A stretch of 46,035 bases of DNA, taken from the NCBI GenBank assembly GCA_016790475.1, contig JAEUOX010000340.1, positions 1 through 46,035 on the forward strand, written 5' to 3'. This document shows, piece by piece, positions 44,244-46,035 of this stretch. The notes beneath the pieces are model-generated. The model was not told the origin of the DNA. It worked only from the letters and a program-made list of their open reading frames with translations, and ran no database searches. The DNA comes from Rhodoferax sp. GTDB taxonomy: Bacteria > Pseudomonadota > Gammaproteobacteria > Burkholderiales > Burkholderiaceae_C. How positions within the stretch are numbered: the stretch's first letter is position 1; every line of letters begins with the position of its first letter. Made by a program: the position numbers and the translations under genes.

Positions 44244-46035
44244 TCAAGCGGTCTGCGGCAGCGGCAGTTCGAACACGAAGCGCGCGCCGCCGTCCGGGGG
44301 CGACTCCAGCCACAGCCGGCCGCCGAAATGCACGACGATCTGGCGGCTGATCGGCAGGCCCAGGCCGGTGCCCTGCGGCCGGTGGGCGGCATCACCGCCC
44401 TGGCGGAACTTCTCGAAGATCAGGCTACGCTGGGTCGGCGGAACACCGGGCCCGTTGTCCTGCACCGCGACGCGCACCACGCCCGGCAGCGCCTGCAGCG
44501 TCACGTCGACCCGGCCCTCCTGCGGCGGAAGGAACTTGGCGGCATTGGAGAGCAGGTTGAGCAGGACCTGCGTCAGCCGGTCCGGGTCGGCCAGCAGCAC
44601 GACGGGCTGCTCCGGCACGGCCAGCGTGATGCGGCCGCCGCGCTCGCGGACCATCTCGCCGGTGGTCTGCACCGCCTGTGCCAGCAGGGCTGCCAGGTCG
44701 ACCGGGCTGCTGTGCCACTCGCCGTGGCCGGATTCGATCTTGGCCATGTCCAGCACCTGGTTCACCAGGCGGCTCAGGCGCTCGGTCTCGCTGACGATGA
44801 TGCCCAGGAACTGCTGGCGCTGCGGGCCGGGCATGTCCGGGTCGTCGGCCATCAGCTCGGCCAGCGCCCGGATCGAGGTCAGCGGCGTGCGCAGCTCGTG
44901 CGTCACCGAGGACATGAAGTCGTCCTTCAGGCGGTCGAGCTCCTGCAGGCGCTCGTTGGCGGCGCGCAGCTCGGCGGTCGCGGCCTCGAGCGCGCGCGAC
45001 TTCTCCTCGAGCTTGTGCGAGTAGGCGCGGACCTGCGAGGCCTCGTCGAGGATGTCCATGACCTCGCCGAGCCCGAGCGGCTCCGCCTGCACCACGGTCG
45101 ACACCATCACCCGCGCCGAGGCGCTGCCGATGGCGCCGGCGAGAAGGGTCTCGGCGAAGTGGACCAGCTCGGGATCGGCCTTGAGCTCGGAGACCCGCTG
45201 CAGGCCATGCGAGCGCGCGTAGGCGCCGAAGGCCTCCTCGGTGCGGCGCTGGCCGAGGAAGCGCGCCACCAGCGGCACCAGCTCGCCGGCCTCGGCGCCG
45301 GTGCGCCAGAAGCTGGCCGGCGGCGCGTCGCCACGCCGGAACACATCGACGAAGAGCGCGCCCTGGGTGGCCTCCGGTCCGGTCGGCACGCGCAGCATCG
45401 ACACCGCGACGTAGCAGCCGATGTTGGCGAGCAGGCTCCAGAACAGCGCGTGGCTGATGTTGTCCAGGCCGGTGAGCCCGAAGAGCTGCTCGGGCCTGAG
45501 CCAGCCTAGGCCGAGCACGCCGTGCTCGAGGAAGCCCGGATCGAGCCAGCCCGACTTGGCGAACGACGGCAGCAGCAGCGTGTAGACCCACACCGCGAAG
45601 CCCGCGAGCAGGCCGGCGAGCGCGCCCTCGCGGGTGCCGCCACGCCAATACATGCCGCCGATCACCACCGGGGCGAACTGCGCCACCGCGGCGAAGCTGA
45701 TGAGGCCGATGCTGACCAGCGCGTAGGCCTCGCCGGCGAGGCGGAAGTAGAGATAGCCGAGCAGCAGCAGCACCACGATCGCGCCGCGGCGGATGCCGAG
45801 CAGGAGCCCGGTGAGGTCGCGCTCGCGCGCGAGGTCGAGCCGCCGGCTGCGCAACAGCATCGGCATCACGAGGTCGTTGCACACCATCGTGGACAGCGCG
45901 ATCGCCTCCACGATCACCATGCCGGTGGCTGCGGACAGGCCGCCGATGAACACGAGCAAGGCGAGCGCATTCTGCCCATGTGCGAGCGGCAGGGTCAGCA
46001 CGAAGGTGTCCGGGTCCACCGTGCCGCTGCCAAAA
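44244..46035 (-). CDS. Sodium:solute symporter-histidine kinase fusion (CbrA-like), N-terminus outside window
   Basis: About 597 residues visible; the frame stays open to the window edge, so the start lies beyond it. The first ~230 residues are membrane helices of a solute:sodium symporter (FIGGLSAATGMVIVEAIALS; FAAVAQFAPVVIGGMYWRGG). A linker and coiled coil (ELRAANERLQELDRLKDDFM) lead to a standard kinase: H-box SSVTHELRTPLTS, N-box LLNLLSNAAKF, G1 VQDNGPGVP and G2 GTGLGLPIS. The overall layout is that of CbrA, a carbon/nitrogen-use sensor. Kinase residues are intact. It should phosphorylate the receiver encoded 26 bases downstream. Confidence 0.92.
   Translation of the reverse strand, partial: FGSGTVDPDTFVLTLPLAHGQNALALLVFIGGLSAATGMVIVEAIALSTMVCNDLVMPMLLRSRRLDLARERDLTGLLLGIRRGAIVVLLLLGYLYFRLAGEAYALVSIGLISFAAVAQFAPVVIGGMYWRGGTREGALAGLLAGFAVWVYTLLLPSFAKSGWLDPGFLEHGVLGLGWLRPEQLFGLTGLDNISHALFWSLLANIGCYVAVSMLRVPTGPEATQGALFVDVFRRGDAPPASFWRTGAEAGELVPLVARFLGQRRTEEAFGAYARSHGLQRVSELKADPELVHFAETLLAGAIGSASARVMVSTVVQAEPLGLGEVMDILDEASQVRAYSHKLEEKSRALEAATAELRAANERLQELDRLKDDFMSSVTHELRTPLTSIRALAELMADDPDMPGPQRQQFLGIIVSETERLSRLVNQVLDMAKIESGHGEWHSSPVDLAALLAQAVQTTGEMVRERGGRITLAVPEQPVVLLADPDRLTQVLLNLLSNAAKFLPPQEGRVDVTLQALPGVVRVAVQDNGPGVPPTQRSLIFEKFRQGGDAAHRPQGTGLGLPISRQIVVHFGGRLWLESPPDGGARFVFELPLPQTA

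Overview
The window is very GC-rich and fits a betaproteobacterium of the order Burkholderiales, probably near the Rubrivivax/Leptothrix/Sphaerotilus/Ideonella group. This rests on protein style: a Bug/TctC-type receptor remnant, paired Dpp-type transporters, a birA ligase with no DNA-binding domain followed by a small membrane protein, and a CbrA-like symporter-kinase. It is inference, not a database result. I see no rRNA, tRNA, insertion sequence, phage or CRISPR array. No stretch over 300 bases lacks a gene or gene remnant. The longest gaps are 15041-15260 and 21583-21829, and both hold inverted repeats.

Region 1 (1-12729, + strand) is a catabolic cluster: the 3' part of an IlvD/Edd sugar-acid dehydratase, a LacI regulator, a complete five-gene Dpp-type ABC importer, a phytanoyl-CoA-dioxygenase-type hydroxylase, an enolase-superfamily enzyme, a zinc deacylase of the AstE/aspartoacylase family, a D-2-hydroxyacid dehydrogenase and an EamA exporter. 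It looks like uptake and breakdown of an acylated or hydroxylated acid whose identity is not given by the sequence. Region 2 (12817-15040) holds a decayed Bug receptor, an SDR gene that has lost its active-site segment, and an intact FitAB-like toxin-antitoxin pair with a clear promoter and operator.

Region 3 (15261-19971, +) is a four-gene operon: PuuA-like glutamine synthetase, iron-dependent alcohol dehydrogenase, PuuD-like gamma-glutamyl amidase and aldehyde dehydrogenase. An alcohol dehydrogenase stands where the Puu amine oxidase would be, which suggests gamma-glutamylation and oxidation of an amino alcohol such as ethanolamine. Region 4 (19982-23786) has a broken VapBC-type locus, a HAD phosphatase, a small lipoprotein, a possible leaderless small ORF, an Rnk-like RNA polymerase-binding protein and an M32 carboxypeptidase.

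Region 5 (22251-35011) is a divergent cluster. A second Dpp-type importer plus the M32 carboxypeptidase runs leftward. A GntR-type regulator with an unusual long effector domain, a creatininase-type amidohydrolase, a ketopantoate-reductase homologue, an SDR, a NodB/PuuE-type deacetylase and an isoaspartyl peptidase run rightward. Together they suggest import and amide-bond cleavage of a peptide-like or cyclic-amide compound.

Region 6 (35024-46035) is mostly housekeeping or signalling: a periplasmic redoxin, a 1001-residue topoisomerase III with a histone-H1-like Ala/Lys/Pro linker and a C-terminal SWIB domain, a divergent SET-domain methyltransferase, birA, a small membrane protein, a patatin, and a leftward operon of symporter-histidine kinase, receiver-only response regulator and sensor-DnaQ exonuclease fusion. 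The topoisomerase-SWIB/SET pair and the sensor-exonuclease operon are the most unusual items. A recurring oddity is that three genes (Bug receptor, SDR, VapC) carry large internal deletions that keep the reading frame.
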